From assembly GCF_047663525.1 (NCBI RefSeq), contig NC_092588.1, positions 45,886,501 through 45,950,500 of the forward strand: a DNA stretch of 64,000 nucleotides, in the 5' to 3' direction. Each line of letters opens with the position of its first letter. Position 1 is the first letter of the stretch. The stretch is from Anas platyrhynchos (lineage: Eukaryota; Chordata; Aves; Anseriformes; Anatidae). The translations under genes and the position numbers were made by a program. Under the pieces are notes generated by a model. That model had not been told where the DNA came from. It did not search any database and was given only the letters and a program-made list of their open reading frames with translations. Below, piece by piece: positions 62,914-64,000 of the stretch.

Positions 62914-64000
62914 CTCCTAGGAGGCTGCCACCTTAAGGCACTAAGAGTAGAAAGTGACACAGCCTGAGGAAATCTTATCTAGCAACATTGACAGGGGTTG
63001 CGTTGTCTAGGACAGACTGCATGTGCCTGAGAAGAAACAGTAAGCGTGATTATTCGGCACAGCATTTGCTGTACTGGCAGGTCTACAAAAGAGGGAAAGT
63101 GCTGTTTATGTTGAGACAGAGAGAGATGGATTTCCCAATAAGATTGGGTCAGACAAATGCTTAGTTTTTATCATAAAGTTCTCCATACAACAGGAATGAT
63201 GAGAAACAACTGCCAGTGTTCTGCTTCTCCATTCAAGCTAAAAGACTTTGCCTTCTAGATTTAAGATTTAAAAAAAAAAAAAAAAAGACCAGTGTAGAAG
63301 TTCAGTCAACTGTAAGGGAAATAATGGGCATGTTAAATGGTGAATTGGTCCAAAGTATCCATTTCTCCAGTTAAGTGGTGACTTTCTTTGCTTAGTTTGG
63401 ACAGCAAACAGGAAACATAATAAGCATTTGGGAAAGGCAGTGTGAGAAGTATCCACACTTAAACTGTATATACTACTGAAACGAGTTTAGTGCTCCTCCA
63501 GATCAGTACTTGCAGGCAGTGTGCTGAAAGAAAGTTTCCAGAGCAAAATATTGTGGAAGTTCAAATTCAGTCTGATATGGTAGAATAACTTGGAAATCTC
63601 CCAGTCTGCTTTTTTTTTTTTCTGATGAGCAGAAGTGATGCACATCTTCAAGTTAGTGAATCATTTCACTGTGTTCTGTGGCTCTTGTCCACAAAACAAA
63701 TACAGAAAAATAATCATTCCTTTGACTTTTGTACTGCAGTCTCTTAGGGGGAAAAAATAGTGCAGCTCACATGCAGCCCAGAAACCTCTGATTCGGTAAA
63801 CTCCAGATACAAGCTGTCCTTTCAGGACAAAGTAATGTTAACTGGAGAGGTTGAAGTTTGAGGCCCAGCCTTTTGAACCCCCCTCCCATATGACTTGCTT
63901 TAGTTGTGTAATAACATAGACTAAATGAGGTAACAAGCTGTGACCCTTATCTCACAGACTGGAATGTTTTCCTTCAACTTGAAGCTCACAAGCTGTGATC

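Larger units (their letters stand above)
55669..64000 (+). other. MAPRE2: Probable intron of the downstream gene, to window end
   Basis: AT-rich sequence with three CR1 fragments (57833, 58746 and 59165) and several A- or T-tracts (59041, 60776, 62899, 63270, 63610). No exon with EB-family similarity (calponin-homology or EB1-like coiled coil) was found. Open frames such as 58145-58417 and 62064-62453 are not recognisable. Confidence 0.5.

Overview
This window looks like nuclear DNA from a bird. The evidence is spliced vertebrate exons, large AT-rich introns, a GC-rich CpG-island promoter, and several CR1 non-LTR retrotransposon fragments of avian type whose 3' ends carry the usual ATTCTRTGATTCTATG-like repeats. 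The CR1 copies resemble those of the chicken/duck lineage, but I cannot name the species. There is no sign of bacterial or organellar DNA, and no tRNA, rRNA or CRISPR array was seen. Most of the longer open frames are chance frames in introns, intergenic DNA, CR1 or the CpG island.

Region 1 (about 1-18,100, + strand) is the 3' end of DTNA, the alpha-dystrobrevin gene. Five consecutive exons (2095-2254, 5039-5128, 5824-5992, 6740-6872, 10006-10052) join in frame with GT-AG introns. They encode a 189-codon tail ending VSLQS, which matches the unique tyrosine-phosphorylated C-terminus of alpha-dystrobrevin-1. A further exon at 14568 is open in the phase produced when the 47-nt exon at 10006 is skipped. 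It gives an alternative 51-residue acidic tail ending NSHN. A long 3' UTR follows, with AATAAA or ATTAAA signals near 15,053, 15,857, 18,018 and 18,068.

Region 2 (about 18,100-45,800) is intergenic. I see no convincing gene. It holds an ancient CR1 copy of the kind shared with turtles and crocodilians (34,655-35,320), two younger CR1 fragments (41,158-41,697 and 43,733-44,505), microsatellites, short tandem duplications and several CpG-containing, low-repeat stretches that could be regulatory.

Region 3 (about 45,800-64,000, + strand) appears to be the 5' part of the next gene. A CpG island (about 45,820-46,660) with GC boxes, an E-box and a candidate first-exon donor at 46,299 is followed by intron-like DNA. 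A second, TATA-type promoter lies at 55,493, with a short 24-codon first exon at 55,597-55,668. From human 18q12 order (DTNA then MAPRE2) I infer that these are alternative promoters of MAPRE2 (EB2, a microtubule plus-end binding protein). No conserved MAPRE2 exon is inside the window, so this assignment rests on synteny only. The intron also holds three more CR1 fragments.

The most interesting observation is the cassette-exon switch at the DTNA C-terminus. It would exchange a short VSLQS end for a repeated acidic tail with its own tyrosine. The TATA promoter with an unrecognised 24-residue N-terminus comes second.
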